From Erigeron canadensis (taxonomy: Eukaryota; Streptophyta; Magnoliopsida; Asterales; Asteraceae): a stretch of DNA of 64,000 nt. The notes beneath the pieces are model-generated. The model was not told the origin of the DNA. It did no database searches and saw only the letters and a list, made by a program, of their open reading frames with translations. Positions 33,630 to 46,649 of the stretch are shown one piece after another (positions within the stretch are counted from its first letter, which is position 1; every line of letters starts with the position of its first letter). The translations under genes and the position numbers were made by a program. The stretch spans positions 30,316,055 to 30,380,054 of the forward strand of contig NC_057762.1 in assembly GCF_010389155.1 (NCBI RefSeq), written 5' to 3'.

Positions 33630-36600
33630 TCAACTTCTTAGAGATGTTTGAATAGTTAATATGAACAGAAAGAAGAGAGAGATATAAAAGAGTAATACAT
33701 GAGATCTTCCAGCAAGCTTGCAGTGGCTCACAATAGCAGACGTACCATTCCTTCTAAAAGTTACAGCAACAAAAGCAGGGTCTTTTCCTGCATCCCATGA
33801 CATGGCAGGAACCACAATCTCACGGGTCCCATCTGCATGAGTACGGTCGGAAAATGCTTGAGTGTGTGCACTGAAGACCATCCTGGGCCGAAGAACATGG
33901 AAGATATACTCTGTTGCGTTCGGTGGAACTGTTTGCGATAACTCATATGGTCCAGCCCCAACAAATTGCCTACAAATGAACTTATGTTAGATGTGACACC
34001 AGAACCGTCAACATTCAATAATGTACAAAAATCAAAGACCCACAACGCACGCACAATGTTTTGCGTCATTAATCAACTTTGGACCAATTTTAACATTAAC
34101 CAACTTTTTATAACCTGGGGGGAAAAATATCATCAAACAATCATCTATTCTTAGATTGAAGGTAATCACTTGAGATAACTTCAGTCCCCCCACATTTGAA
34201 AAGCTCTACATGGTCGAAAGGTTTCAGTTGACATTTCATCATTTTGACTGCTCACAAGCACACGGTCATATTACCACAAGCGTAGTTCACATTGTATCCA
34301 ATTCTTATAACTTTGATGGAGTTTTTCTAGCCTAAAAAGCTTGATTACGTAATATTAAAAAGTTGGATTCACTTTTATACGATCAGCCCTATGAACTGTT
34401 ACCTTTTTCTCAATAGTTCCGTTCTATCCTGCATGATTCCAAAGGTTCCATCTTGAATGTTGTTTGTTGTTTGATGCAGTGGAAAGTGAAGCAATAGTAC
34501 AGGACCAGACCCTGATGACATGGTGTTTTCTCTCCAATTGAAATCATGCCTAGGGATCCTGATTCGAGAAGACTCCATCACATTTGTTATGCCTTCGTTT
34601 TCCATTTGCAATTCTACACTTTCTCTTTCCAATGCTTTCTCAACACTAAACCGTAAGTCATTTTTTCCACATAGCAATGCCACAGAATTAAGTGAGACAA
34701 AATTAACATTTCCAATATCAAATGCACCACAACCAGCAGAGTCCAATCCCGGAAAACTTCTAGTTATTTTATTAACGAATAACTCGTCCAGATCATTGCA
34801 TTCTCCAAGGTCTCGATCTCCAGGAACAACATGATATGGCAGATCAAGAAACGGACCGAGCAAGCTGTGGAACTCTTGTAGCACAGTTGACCATTCGCTT
34901 TGACTCAACTTTGCTCCTTCAGCAGATACATCTCCTAACACAATCAGCATATCAGGCTTCAAGAATTCAAATGATTTCTGGTTGAAATATTAACATGTGA
35001 AGGGATATCAGATTATGAAGCTTTATGTGAGTATCCTTCAAAAGAAAAAGATCGATATTAACAGCAATTGAACCAGCATAATATCCATATCTAGCTTTCC
35101 AGAAATCATAGTAAATATTTTTGAGAACGAAAAACGGTTTCAACACTCAAAATTTCAAATCTGAATCATATAAATTGACAAATCCATAAAATCCACATTT
35201 TTATCTCTCAAACATGTACAGGTACACAGATGCATGGATCACAATTTGATTTAAGCATATAAAATTACAATATATATTTGAAACACAAGTGCATTTGAGA
35301 CTCAGACAAGGATGGAGCTTTGTGAGGGCAAGGGGGGTCCCAAGCACCCCAAAAATGTAAGTATAGTCTTAACATATCTAGTATCTTTGGAGATAAACAC
35401 AAATACTTGGTATGGCAACTTAGTTGAAGCACTTTGGATTGATTAAGGTGTAAGAGATGGAAAAACGTGTGTTCTACTCCCACTCTCATTGGCTTTTTCT
35501 TCTTTTCCCATTTTTTTTAATAAAAAGATCCATCACATTCTTCTACTATAGTACTATGTCAGTTCTATAAAATAAATATTTAGCATCTTAGGCTAAACTA
35601 TTATACAGTACATGATAAATTAGATTATAAACATACGGCAATTGCTAAACATGCCTACTATCTATGTGTAGCAACCATTTCAACATTTAATCTATCTATC
35701 CTAATTAAACGACTAGTGAAACATAAACATCGATTTGTCATAATAAAAATTCATTATTGGAATAGAATACTCATAAAGTTGGTAACATATAAGGGTAATC
35801 TTCAGCTAAATCCTACACACATACAACTCTATGACACGATTTCAACATTTAAAATCAGTCACGTGCTGAGCTCAAGCTTGCTTAATTTAAACAAGCCTAG
35901 ATCAAGCCCAGGGTTGGTTTGACTCCTTTAAACCCCTATAAATAACCATTTGCTTCTTACTCATAAGCCATACCTTATATAAATATGGTGCTTGATCAAT
36001 GAAACCTCAGCAATCTCATCTACGAATCTTCTAACTAACTACCGGCCTCTAAACTCCTCCACGTAAATGAAAACTTATGACTATTAATCTAATCTCATTA
36101 AGTAGTTAAAGTCGGTTGTATACTTATAATAAAGCATACTCGAATCAATGTCTCAAAATCTCATAAATCCTACATTTATAAGCCCCAGATGACAATATAA
36201 ATCCTACATTTATTAATCTTATGTCAAATTCATGATCAATGCAACATACAAAAGACCGAAAACCCAACATGCCAAATTTAACAATCACCTACGCAACCTA
36301 ATGGTAAGGTGTCCTGATTCATCACAAGAGGTCTCACATTCGATTACGACATACATCTAAGTCAAAGACTTTTTACCCAACATGCCAATCAAGTTAATAG
36401 ACCAAAAAAAGTGAGTAAAATACCATACAAGCATTTCATCAAACAGTTGGTGTGCAAGTCAAAAAAGAAAAACATACTTTAAAGAATCTTGTAAAGTAGT
36501 AATCTTTAAGATGTGAATCGAAAAACCCGGATCCAGAATCATGACCCGACAACAATAAATCAGCAACCATCATAACTTTGAGATCATAATCATCATCATC

Positions 36601-36723
36601 TTCGATGTGTTCTGTATTAGTGACACCCGGAACGACGTCGCATGATGGGGATGGGACCCAATGGTCATAGAATATGTATAGAAATGTGAATATGAAGAGA
36701 AGGATGTGTTGTTTTAGAATCAT
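33630..36723 (-). CDS. Metallophosphoesterase, Cdc1/MPPE1(PGAP5)-like
   Basis: A calcineurin-like metallophosphoesterase of 386 aa in three exons: 36723-36478, 34977-34403 and 33969-33630. Junctions are GT-AG and in frame. An N-terminal hydrophobic segment (residues about 5-22) may be a signal anchor, and a second hydrophobic segment (HVLLFYISLFFLFILTI) lies near the C-terminus, so both ends are probably membrane-embedded with the catalytic domain between. Motifs in order are KVMMVADLLLSG, VLGDVSAEG, VVPGDRDLG (where many family members have GNHD), LLHFPLHQ and FSAHTQAF. The family includes yeast Cdc1 and animal MPPE1/PGAP5, which act on GPI-anchor mannose side chains in the secretory pathway; the same role here is inference. 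Intron 1 (34978-36477) is 1.5 kb. Confidence 0.88.
35285..35370 (+). repeat. GC-rich transposon-like fragment in intron 1
   Basis: GGATGGAGCTTTGTGAGGGC followed by AAGGGGGGTCCCAAGCACCCC stands out from the AT-rich intron and resembles ends of dispersed plant repeats. No termini or TSD were identified. Confidence 0.3.
36290..36375 (+). repeat. Possible SINE relic in intron 1
   Basis: CCTAATGGTAAGG (A-box-like) and CACATTCGATTACGAC (B-box-like) are spaced as in tRNA-derived SINEs. No clear ends. Confidence 0.35.
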
Positions 36724-37917
36724 GATGATGAAAATTTGGGAATGAAATGAAATCTAGGGTGTTTTGGATTTCGCCATTTTTTTGGTGGACTTTGACCGAT
36801 TGTATTGATTTGGTGACTAATTTTTTTCGGAAAAAAGATAAAAGCTTTTTTTTTTTTTTTTTTTTTTAATTCAAAAATGCAGACTTTACTTGTATTACCG
36901 AAAAACATATACACGTTTCAACCCACAATTGATGTCATTAGTGATTAGCCTATATACTATCTATTTAAAAAAAATGATATTAGTATCAAAATTATAGTAT
37001 AAGGTATAATATTTATACCACAATATACAAGTCAATAAACATTATACTAATATTATCTTTTATATCCAAAATGGTACCTTATTCTACAAGATCTAATAAG
37101 GAATAAGAAAATAGGAAAAACCGGAATTAAAATTTACTTGTATTATTACGAGACCATTGAGCAACAATATTATATGGTTGTTGAGCGATATTAGGTGTAG
37201 TGTTTGTAGAATATTGACAACATACTTTTAAACCATCTTTAACATCAATTTAATAATCATCGATAATGCTAACCTAAATATGCAATGTCATACTAACATG
37301 AATAAAATTAAAGTTTAAAGCTATATAGTCAGAGATCTTCGTAATTATTTAGTTTTTGTAAATGATTTTTTTTATTTAAAAAAGCTTTATCTTTTAAACA
37401 CGTTGTAACTTTTGGATTCATTAAATCATTTTCAAAACAATGCTCAATAACATAGATGTAAGATGAGTTTGACTGTTTGAGGTCAACTTAAGTTGTTCAT
37501 AAAACATAGGATTTCATTAAATTATTATAGGATGGAATTCTGTTTGCTTTTTTCCCCAGATAGTGTCTAATGCTTTTTATGATCTACATAGTAGGAATCT
37601 CTAGATTGCCTTTTATCTTTATACAACCTAAACCTAAACACCCCACTCTAGGACACTGAGTTAACTCACCTCATTCAACTCACCTTTATTTTAACAATTT
37701 TAACCCACCTTTCCTGAGTCATTGATGTATGCAATAGGTAAAGAAAAGAATTACTTATTGTATAGGCCACCCCATTGCATGCTAAAAAAAACATACATTC
37801 CTATAAGTAAACCACTTCATATCAAAGCAACCTTTTAGCAAGTTAATATATCAAACAACCAAAAAAACATATTTGGACACAAAAACAATAAAACAGCTTT
37901 GGTTACAATAGTTTAAC
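36724..37917. other. Intergenic between divergent genes
   Basis: No gene seen. This is the shared upstream region of the metallophosphoesterase (minus) and the thaumatin-like gene (plus). Two W-box-type TTGAC cores lie about 430-450 bp upstream of the latter (TTGACT at 37469-37474 and inverted GGTCAA at 37481-37486), a pattern common in defence-gene promoters but easily found by chance. Confidence 0.45.
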
Positions 37918-38788
37918 ATGCTCACAATATCAAGTACAAGATTTGTCATTTTAGCCTTTTTCGTATCGTTCTTGGCCCGTTCATCGGCTTCTGTGTTTAC
38001 CGTTGTGAACAACTGCCCGTTTACGATATGGCCTGCTACACTTTCTGGTGCAGGAACAACCCCGCTTCCAACTACAGGGTTTCAGTTAAATTCGGGCCAA
38101 AGTGCTCAGATTCCTACGACACCAAAATGGTCAGGGCGTGTATGGGCTAGAACAGGCTGCACATTTGATCCGTCTGGTGTAGGTAAATGTGAAACTGCAG
38201 ACTGTGGTGGCAAGATTGAGTGTGGTGGTATGGGTGCGACGCCTCCAGCATCTCTATTTGAGATAACGATAGGTGGATATGATAATTTAGATTATTATGA
38301 TGTTAGTTTTGTAGATGGTTATAATCTGCCTATCCTTGTCGTGCCACGCTCTACTGCTAGTAGTTGTAATGCCACTGGTTGTGCTTCTGATATTAACATG
38401 GGTCAGTCTCAAATCTCGACTCTTGATCAATCTATATAGCTTATACTCTTTTTATGTACTGTATTTTTCAATCAGTGAAGATAACAGAAGTTTAAATTTG
38501 TTTCCAGGCTGCCCGAAAGAGCTTCAGGTGATTGGTCAAGATGGAGGAGGACGTCCAGGCGGAGTGATAGCGTGCAATAGTGCTTGTGGTGCATTTGGAA
38601 TTGATCAATATTGTTGCAGCGGGCAATATGCGAATCCAAATACATGTAAACCATCTTACTACTCAAGCATCTTTAAACGAGCTTGCCCACGAGCTTACAG
38701 CTATGCGTTTGATGATGGCACCAGCACGTTTACATGCAACGCTTATGAATACGCCATTATCTTTTGTCCCAATGCAAACAACGGGTAA
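37918..38788 (+). CDS. Thaumatin-like protein (PR-5 family)
   Basis: A secreted thaumatin-like protein of 254 aa in two exons, 37918-38401 and 38508-38788. The intron is GT-AG, phase 1. A signal peptide of about 24 residues precedes SVFTVVNNCPFTIWPATL, the classical mature start. The joined protein has the 16 cysteines expected for eight disulfides. The GRVWARTGC, CETADCGG, FEITIGG and YDVSFVDGYNLP segments contribute residues of the acidic cleft. PR-5 proteins bind glucans and can disturb fungal membranes; many are induced by pathogens or osmotic stress. There is no C-terminal GPI or kinase extension. Activity is inferred from the family. Confidence 0.95.
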
Positions 38789-40011
38789 AGTTACTTTTAT
38801 CATGCTAACGAATGAGAGAGATTGCAAATGAGCCAGTTTGGGTGGGTTGGATAACATGTCAAAATGGGTAATGCGTAGTTGGGCCCCAGATAGGTCGGGT
38901 TGTACACATCTAATTTTATTTCAAATGAAGGCTAAGTAAAGAAGTTGTGTTTATTAAAAATCAAGATTGTTTCAAGAGCTCTTGGAGGTTTTAAGCACAA
39001 AAATTACATTTTGGTCAGCTTTCAATTCGTTTCCTTTTTGCTGACCATTCAGTTTAACTTAGATTTTAGTAATTAGACATACACACATTAGGCTCATTCA
39101 TATGTAAAAGCCTGTTGAATATGTCATTCTAGTAGGTGTTAATCGTAAGTAGTTTACCAACATCTTAATCTCGGTGCTTTTGATTTGTAACGCAGCATGG
39201 AGCAACCCGTTGAGCCTGGGCCAGTAATAGCTCCACATATGAAAAATGGGAAGAAAAGAGGGGTTAGAGGGTTTACACATACAAACGCATCATCAAATGC
39301 CAATTTACGCATTTCTGTATCGATACGCGCCGTTATAGTAACATTTATATCATTGTATTTGGTAAATATGTAACCGTCTTTGGTATTAGTTCTTTCTGTA
39401 TCGCCCCATGATTCACCTTGACTAAGACAACATAATATAGATAGTTCCATCCATACAATGCTTTGAATGTCGGATATTATCCTTGTGGGTTGGATGATCT
39501 GGAGTTTAGTGTAAGGGACATTTTCATATGTATATGATTAGGGGCTTGTTTCGATGAGTTTATTTGTAGAGCTTATGGCTTAAGCCCATTGATTTATCGC
39601 ATTCTGGGTTAGCTTATTGGCTTATTTCTTTATTAAAGTACTTATACTCCCACGGAACTAAGCTCCTGGCTACATATACATTAAAGAACTGTTTATCTGG
39701 TAAAAGGTAAGTTTATATACCATAAGCCTTTTTAAATATATAAATAAGTTTACCAGAATCAAAATAGTTACAACAAATCGTATAGTAATTCTTGTGATTT
39801 AAAGAAAATGATCGAGTGAGATCAAATAACTTTCTGCAGACAAGATTTGTCTGAAGATGAATAAATAAAAGGCTTAAACTGTCCATGATATACCCGATCC
39901 ACCCAGAATGTTACATAATAACACATACATAACCTAAAACAGATAATGTCGATATGGCAAAAGCAGACATGAATTGAGTTCTCGTTTAGGATTCAATGTT
40001 ACCCGTACGTC
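38789..40011. other. Intergenic, no recognised gene
   Basis: Contains a 99-codon minus-strand open frame (39154-39450) that I could not assign; see findings. Otherwise AT-rich, with the thaumatin-like 3' UTR at its left and the F-box gene 3' UTR at its right. Confidence 0.4.
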
Positions 40012-41250
40012 TTAGAATGAAGTTAAGGATTCAGTATATCGATGAACCATGAAGGATCCAATTTTTCCACAGAAGATATTGTCCAAATTGTATATTTGCT
40101 TGAAACTCTTGTCAGTAATATTGTACCTTATGATCTTCCCAGCAATTCTAACCACCATGAAAGAGTCTTGTTCTTTTTCACCTCTTACGACATCGAAAAC
40201 TTCAAATTTGTAATAATGGGGGCTTGATGGATTTTCTTGGTTCTGGATCATCTCAGGGTAAGTGGTGGGGAGCTCATGAAAGTCCACTTGGTACTTGACA
40301 AACCACCCCGAATGATCACTCAACATCTCATACACATTCAGGTGTAAACTTTTGTCACCGGGGGCATTCTCCACCAAATGCAGATGGCCTCGAGACTCCC
40401 CAAAATAAAGAGGCATTGATCCATCTCGATAATCTTTGTATTGTGTCACCTCCTCTGGCAATGGCAATGTTTGCAGCTTTTCTTTGTCCAGATTGAAGTA
40501 AGACGGATTAAGATAAGAGGGCGCCCAGTGAATCGCCCCATTCCAATATACTGCATACCTGTAAGGTGTATAATAAGGTGCATTGAACGATTCATTTATG
40601 ATCTTCCATTTCCCCAAATTAGACGAATAAACTTGAATCTGAAAAAGCTCTCCATTAGGCATTACATTACGTATACAAACAACTTTGAAATGAACACACT
40701 TTCTTTGATGATATCCTAGACCCGTAAAACATATAGTTTTACGGACATCTTGACCTCCAGGGACAGATGGTATGACCGCAAACTGCTTCGTTGTGGGGTT
40801 AAATACGTAGTATTTACGTGAACGTTCATTTCCTTTAGCACTACAACAAAGAAATAACCCATTGCAAGATTGCACAATTTTGATGCCACAAAGATCAGGA
40901 TAAAAATCTAGACTACGAAAAGGTGGAAATTTTTGCTTTTCAGCATCAAATGGAACATAGAAATCGCGAACAAAAAGACCAGGAGAGATCACACGTTTGC
41001 TATACAGAGAAGTGAAATGAGAGTGACTCAAAAGGGATAGCCAATGTTTGGAAACGGATTTGAAACGAAGGATGGCCTTGGCAGGGAGACGACGAAGGAT
41101 TTCAGTTAAAATATCGTCGTTGGAACCGATCAATGATCCAGACTGAGTCAAATGATCATTGTCTGAATCCAACATGGAAGCATAGGAGGAGAAACATGTT
41201 TTGAGGGTGTGTTGTGTTTTCTTAAATTTGGCTCTGGTGTTCACCATCAT
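40012..41250 (-). CDS. F-box protein with F-box-associated domain
   Basis: An intronless gene of 412 aa. A basic N-terminal stretch of about 40 residues precedes an F-box at about residues 43-85 (DDILTEILRRLPAKAILRFK, then SVSKHWLSLLSHSHFTSLY), which binds SKP1 in SCF ubiquitin ligases. The rest is a beta-rich F-box-associated region, with SCNGLFLCC, YYVFNPTTKQFAVIP and a late FEVFDVVRG strand, typical of the large, fast-evolving plant F-box family. The start could also be Met2 or Met26. The target protein cannot be inferred. Confidence 0.92.
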   Translation of the reverse strand: MMVNTRAKFKKTQHTLKTCFSSYASMLDSDNDHLTQSGSLIGSNDDILTEILRRLPAKAILRFKSVSKHWLSLLSHSHFTSLYSKRVISPGLFVRDFYVPFDAEKQKFPPFRSLDFYPDLCGIKIVQSCNGLFLCCSAKGNERSRKYYVFNPTTKQFAVIPSVPGGQDVRKTICFTGLGYHQRKCVHFKVVCIRNVMPNGELFQIQVYSSNLGKWKIINESFNAPYYTPYRYAVYWNGAIHWAPSYLNPSYFNLDKEKLQTLPLPEEVTQYKDYRDGSMPLYFGESRGHLHLVENAPGDKSLHLNVYEMLSDHSGWFVKYQVDFHELPTTYPEMIQNQENPSSPHYYKFEVFDVVRGEKEQDSFMVVRIAGKIIRYNITDKSFKQIYNLDNIFCGKIGSFMVHRYTESLTSF

Positions 41251-42746
41251 TAAGTTAATATTGGAGTGGCTTAATTAAGAATGCTGACTTATTAGGTTGT
41301 ATTTAAGCTGATCATGAAAGCAAAAATTGCCATGGAAGTTTATATGATAACAAAGATTGCTATGGAAGTTGATCCAAAGACTTGACTTTAGTAGCTTGAA
41401 TTTGTCTAAGATGATACGAGTATATTTTTAATACATAAAACATGTATTTAATGGGTAGTTAGGCTTCTTCTTTATTTTATTTTATTTGTTATTTTTAATT
41501 TTATTAATTTTAAAGTAATAAGAGGTTTTGATGCTAAAAAAACAAAAGAAAATGAAGTTAACGATAGGTGAAAAAATTTCAAATAAAAAGTAGAATATAA
41601 AAAAGGATATAAATAAAAATAAACAAATAATACCAAAATATAAAATGATTTTGGATTAAGAAAACCAATATCAATAACTCAAGATGAATAACAATTTGGT
41701 ACCATAAGAAAGGCCGCCATATTTGTACCACTAAAATTTATAAGTGTACCCACTGTATAAATAATATAGCAGACAGTACAAGTATATGATGCACAGTAGT
41801 GGTAAATTAATCAAAAAGTGTGGTACGATTATCATTTCCCTATAAAAAAGGAAATCTTTAATGAGTTTTTTTTTTCTAAAGGCGTAGATTATATGCTCGC
41901 AACAGAGATCTAGCTTACGTTGTTTTAACCGAGTCCGTGTTAGAGAGTCCTCTTAATACCTTGTAGGAGGAAAAACCTCCAACTAAACTGCTTGAAGAGT
42001 TTTTTGTGTTAAAAAGTTTTTAGAAGTTTTTTATCATTGAAAAAGATAATTTTTTAATTTAAAAAGATTAATTTATTTGATGAAAGACTTTTTTTTTTTT
42101 ACACTCACTTTTAAATTAATTTTATTAATATCTATACTTCTATATTACTATATAATTATTATATTTCCATGTTAAAAATTTAAAATATTAAGACACACCC
42201 TTAAAGAATTAAATCCAGCCCAACCCAATTATCAATTATTTGTTTGATATTTCAAATCGATACTAATAAGTAATGATTGATATCCTTGTACTAAAGCGAT
42301 TGGTATGAAACAGTTTTACTAAATCTCTAAAATCGATATTAAAACTAAATCCTTATCGATATAGATTTTCGATACTGATATTATATCCGTTCAAGTTTGG
42401 TATTTTGGTAATGTTACTTAAAGTCTGTGTCTAATATTGGATACGGGTGTAAAATTTAGTATATATTAAAATAAATAAATGCTTATTGGCTTATTGCATA
42501 CTCGTAGTAGTTACTTATATAACAATTTTTGCTAGAGATTATATTTTTCAATTTTCCTTTATATCTCATTCTTTGAAGGGATCAAGAATTATGCATTTCT
42601 ATCTCTATCTCTTTGATATAGTACAAAACCCTTTATCATATTACTATTCCTCTATTCTTTCATAAACAAACCCAATCCAAAACCCTCTTCCTTCTTCTTC
42701 TTTCTTTTGCCGGCTTCCCCTATCACAAAAAAAACTAACAAAAAAA
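41251..42746. other. Intergenic between divergent F-box and HP30 genes
   Basis: No gene seen. Around 41700-41850 a segment with GGTACCATAAGAAAGG at one side and GTGTGGTACGATTATCATTT at the other resembles the MITE at 2131-2263. The strongly pyrimidine-rich CCTTCTTCTTCTTTCTTTTG tract at 42688 onward is probably in the 5' UTR of the HP30 gene. Confidence 0.45.
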
Positions 42747-45700
42747 ATGGGGAAATCAAATCAACAAGAAATAGTAATCCAAACCCCAATTCCAAACAAC
42801 AGTAACCCAATTGAACTCATACAAATCAAATACAAAGAATTAGAATATGGCTTCAAAGGTTGGCTTGCCAGACAATCTTTACCTGTTGAAGCCGCCGTTG
42901 TTACTCTCACCAGCGCCGCCCAAGGCGCCGCCATGGGTGGCTTTATGGGTACTATCACAAATGACATGTCTTCTTCTTTTCCAGCTGCTCCACCACCTGG
43001 CGCCGCCGCTAATCCTTCTGCCATGGCTTCTTTCCAACAAGCTCAGGTTTTGCTCATCACCCATTTCTGTTTATTTTTTGTAGTTTGTGTTTGAAAAAAG
43101 GGGTCCAGGTTATTGGGTTTTTGATAATTTGACTGTTTATATCAAAAAGTAATGAACTTTTTATGACCCATTTGATTGTTTTGCATTTTTTTGGAATTTT
43201 TTTTTTTTAGGGGTGTAGGATTTTAGGAATTTGATAGTTATATTAAAAGCTAATCTCACCATGACGTAGTATGAGGGAGGTGAGATGTAGACAGTAAGAA
43301 AGTTACCCGAGGGTATGTTGTAATGTAACCAAGTCTTGAACATTGGTCATTCATATTTAGTTGTTGATATGATTTCGGAAAGGTCTTGTATGTGTATATA
43401 TGGTGATGTATATGTGTTTGTGGATTGATACCATTACTCGGATATCATTGTAAGCTGTAACTTTTCAATGTGTTGAGAATTCATCTAGTGTTCATGTTGA
43501 AGACATTGTATGTTCCTTCCCTAACTCAACCAGTGTCGTGCGAGTTTATGAATCACTACCTTAAAGATGACATGTTTAGGTAATCATGCCAAATTTGAAA
43601 TGCGACCTTGTTAAACGGTTTGGACTAGAACTAAAAGGTACACCGATTTTAGAATGTTAGAGTTGAAACATGATTTGTTTACTTATAAGCAACGGGGATA
43701 GCCGGATATGCATAAAACGTACATCATACGAATAAATGTTAAAATATGAAGTCATGAACATAATACATTTTAGCTAGTTTAGTTTTTATTGAACGGGCAA
43801 CATATGTCAATTGTCAACCCTAAACTGTTACCCATGTTTACTCGCATATGACCCTAAACTGTTTGATCCCAACCTTGATTTGTTCGTTTTCTGTTGAAAG
43901 TAATTATCAAAAAAGTTGAATGCAGCTATCAAATTTCCATGGTACTGATTTAGAACCAATATGGAATGGGATCTGAGCTTTGGTAACTAGGTTTGAAATT
44001 AGTAGTATTGTTTATGAAGTCGTTCACTACAAATCTACAATTAGACTTTGTAACCTGAACTGTTTTGAATGAAAACATGTAACTAAAACATAGGTTTTTA
44101 GAGTTTGTATTATATATATGTATGATTAAATGAATTGGTATATTACAGGCTCTTGCAGGTGGACCCTTAATACAAGCTCGCAATTTTGCTGTTATGACTG
44201 GTGTTAATGCGGGGATATCAACTGTCATGAAAAGACTTAGAGGCAAGGAAGACGTCCAAACAAGGTAGCTAAGTGTATATAAAATTCTTAAAGCTTCTTA
44301 TTCATCTTTCATTGAAGGTATCTTAACTGTATATTGAGTTATTAAATTTTCAATGCTGCAATCCATGGCACACTTTAATTACTCATTATTAACGTATGGT
44401 TGCAGTATGGTAGCAGCTTTTGGTTCAGGAGTTATGTTTTCCTTGGTTAGTGGCATGGGGGGTCCTAATCAGGCGGCCAATGTACTCTCATCTGGTGTTT
44501 TCTTTGCACTCGTTCAGGGTGGGCTCTTTAAGGTGATCTGTTATGAATAGGGCATTTGGATTTGTATTTGGGAATTGTTTATTTGAATTTTGATATTGGG
44601 ATTTGAAGTTACAATAATCAGTTTTAATGTTCGGATAAAGCATATCCTGCTGCTCGTATTTTGATTATTTTAGGTGTCAAGTTTAATCAGTCTCATATTG
44701 GCTGCTATTAAACTAAGGCTAAACCAAATCACTTATTGCATAATTTAAGAGACTTTTACCTCATTTCACACGAAGTCTCTTTTTTTGTCCGACATAATTG
44801 TTATTTCTCAACGTTTTACCTAATAAATTTTGCTAAGCAGTCAAACAGCTGACTTTTTATTTGTATAGTTTATATTTTGATAAGCAGCCAGAAATTTGGT
44901 TATCCAAAAATTGCAACCAGAACCACATCCGAACACTGTTTTCTTAAACCCGCCTTATCGCTACTGATTATTTGTTATCTTGTTCCCAATATCGCATAAT
45001 CACTTAGCCTCAACCTTATTTTGACTCCTACTAGGGCAATCAGGTACAAGTTAAGTCAATGTGCTTATTTTACTACACCCCGTAACTTCAAGCTGATTAT
45101 GGTCTGGATGTCTGGTTAGACTGAATAGCACACATATTTAGAGTATTTTTGATTGATTTAGTAATTGAATTTGGTGTTAACTAGTATAACTGTGCAGGTA
45201 GGGGAAAAATTCTCAAAGCCACCAGTTGAAGATGTGATGTACATTGAAACTAAATCCATGTTGTCTAGCCTTGGTCTCCAGAACTACGAGAAAAACTTCA
45301 AAAAAGGCTTGTTAAATGACAGTACTATACCGCTGCTTACTGACAGGCAAGTTTGTTACTTTAAAAACTAGATGCTATTTGGACCCCATTAAAATGGGTT
45401 TATATGTAACGGGTCAAATAGGTGAAATAATAATTCAGTTTGAAAGGAACGGGTAAAATGGATTGAAAGTTTCCTAAACTGTATTTTCAATGCATAGGTC
45501 CTCTTGAACCATTAATCAAAGAACTATATAGTTTTTTTTTATATGTGGCACACTATCTACTTATAAACACAATCTTAGTTTTTTAGACGAAGTGTTTCTG
45601 GTCAACCCAACCTGACTCAGCCAGAACCAGAAAGGTAGCCTCTTTGACCCGTACCCGTTACCTAAGTACCCAGCGTCTCTGACCCGCCCATACTGTATCC

Positions 45701-46251
45701 CTGTTTCTCATTATTCCATCTGATTATCGTTGTCTTACAATATATGATCCAGTGCATTGAGAGACGTAAACATCCCTCCAGGTCCACGACTTGTGATTCT
45801 TGATCATGTTGAAAGGTATGAATTTTGCCCCTTGGTACTCTGAAAAGACACTTATGAAAATTTATAATTATGTTACACTCTCAAACTTATGATTTAGTTT
45901 ATTAATTGGATGTATATGAATTAGTTTTAGGTTGATCATATCCAAGGGTTTGATTATTGCCCTTTCCTTTCGATAAGGTCACACTGAAGCTTTATGTTAT
46001 GCTACAGCCAAGATCTCCCAATTTTATATTACGAGTACATTTTAATTAGATCCAAATGTGCTGGCTGTTGTTTAGATGTTCCTTTTGAAAGGGATTATGT
46101 GATATTAAATGATTAGAATGACAAAAACTGTTCTAATGAAACGTGCTCTAGAATCTAGCGTTTGCACATGCATCTGCTGACTGAAGGGTGTTTGCATCCG
46201 ATGTTATTATGCAGGAGCAAAGAGGTGAAGAAAGGTGGCAGGAGGACATAG
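42747..46251 (+). CDS. HP30: HP30-type Tim17/22/23 family protein with SAM domain
   Basis: A 263-aa membrane protein of the preprotein and amino-acid transporter (Tim17/22/23) family, matching the plant HP30 group reported in the chloroplast inner envelope import machinery. Six exons: 42747-43046, 44149-44264, 44406-44532, 45198-45346, 45753-45815, 46215-46251. The Tim17-like part spans about residues 45-180, with four hydrophobic, Gly/Ala-rich helices (VVTLTSAAQGAAMGGFMG; QARNFAVMTGVNAGI; MVAAFGSGVMFSLVSG; ANVLSSGVFFALVQGG). The C-terminus holds a SAM domain (MLSSLGLQNYEKNFKKGLL, then LRDVNIPPGPRLVIL) and a basic tail. Intron 4 (45347-45752) has a GC donor (AG|GCAAGT); using a nearby GT would break the frame. 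Organelle targeting cannot be proved from sequence alone. Confidence 0.93.
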
Positions 46252-46649
46252 GAGTGATCTAATCGTAGGATGCTTATGAACAACAAGATGAGGAAAAATA
46301 CGACAAGAGACTTGTGGTTTGGTAGCGAATTCATTTTTATGTAATAAGATATTGTTGCATCAAAAGATATACATGAGAATATGCTGGTCTTTTATATTAT
46401 GCAAAAGTTATATTTGTGTGTTCATTTGCTACTGGATACTTCAAACAACACTCTTAACTTAGAAATTGTAAATTCGATTTCATATCCAAAATCGATTATT
46501 TGTTATCATAGATTATAACGATGATACCTGAATACCTGATAATTGACAACAACAAACAAACAAACAAATCAGCATTATTATAATTTACAAACTTGAGTCT
46601 CGGACATTATAACATGACCCCATGGCACTAATTGTAAGAAAGACGCTCA

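Noticed and set aside
37918..38439. Thaumatin-like protein ending at 38439
   Set aside because: Reading through the intron loses eight of the 16 cysteines; splicing 38401 to 38508 restores the full domain.
40042..40719. Plus-strand open frames
   Set aside because: Antisense shadows of the F-box gene, which has clear domain homology on the minus strand.
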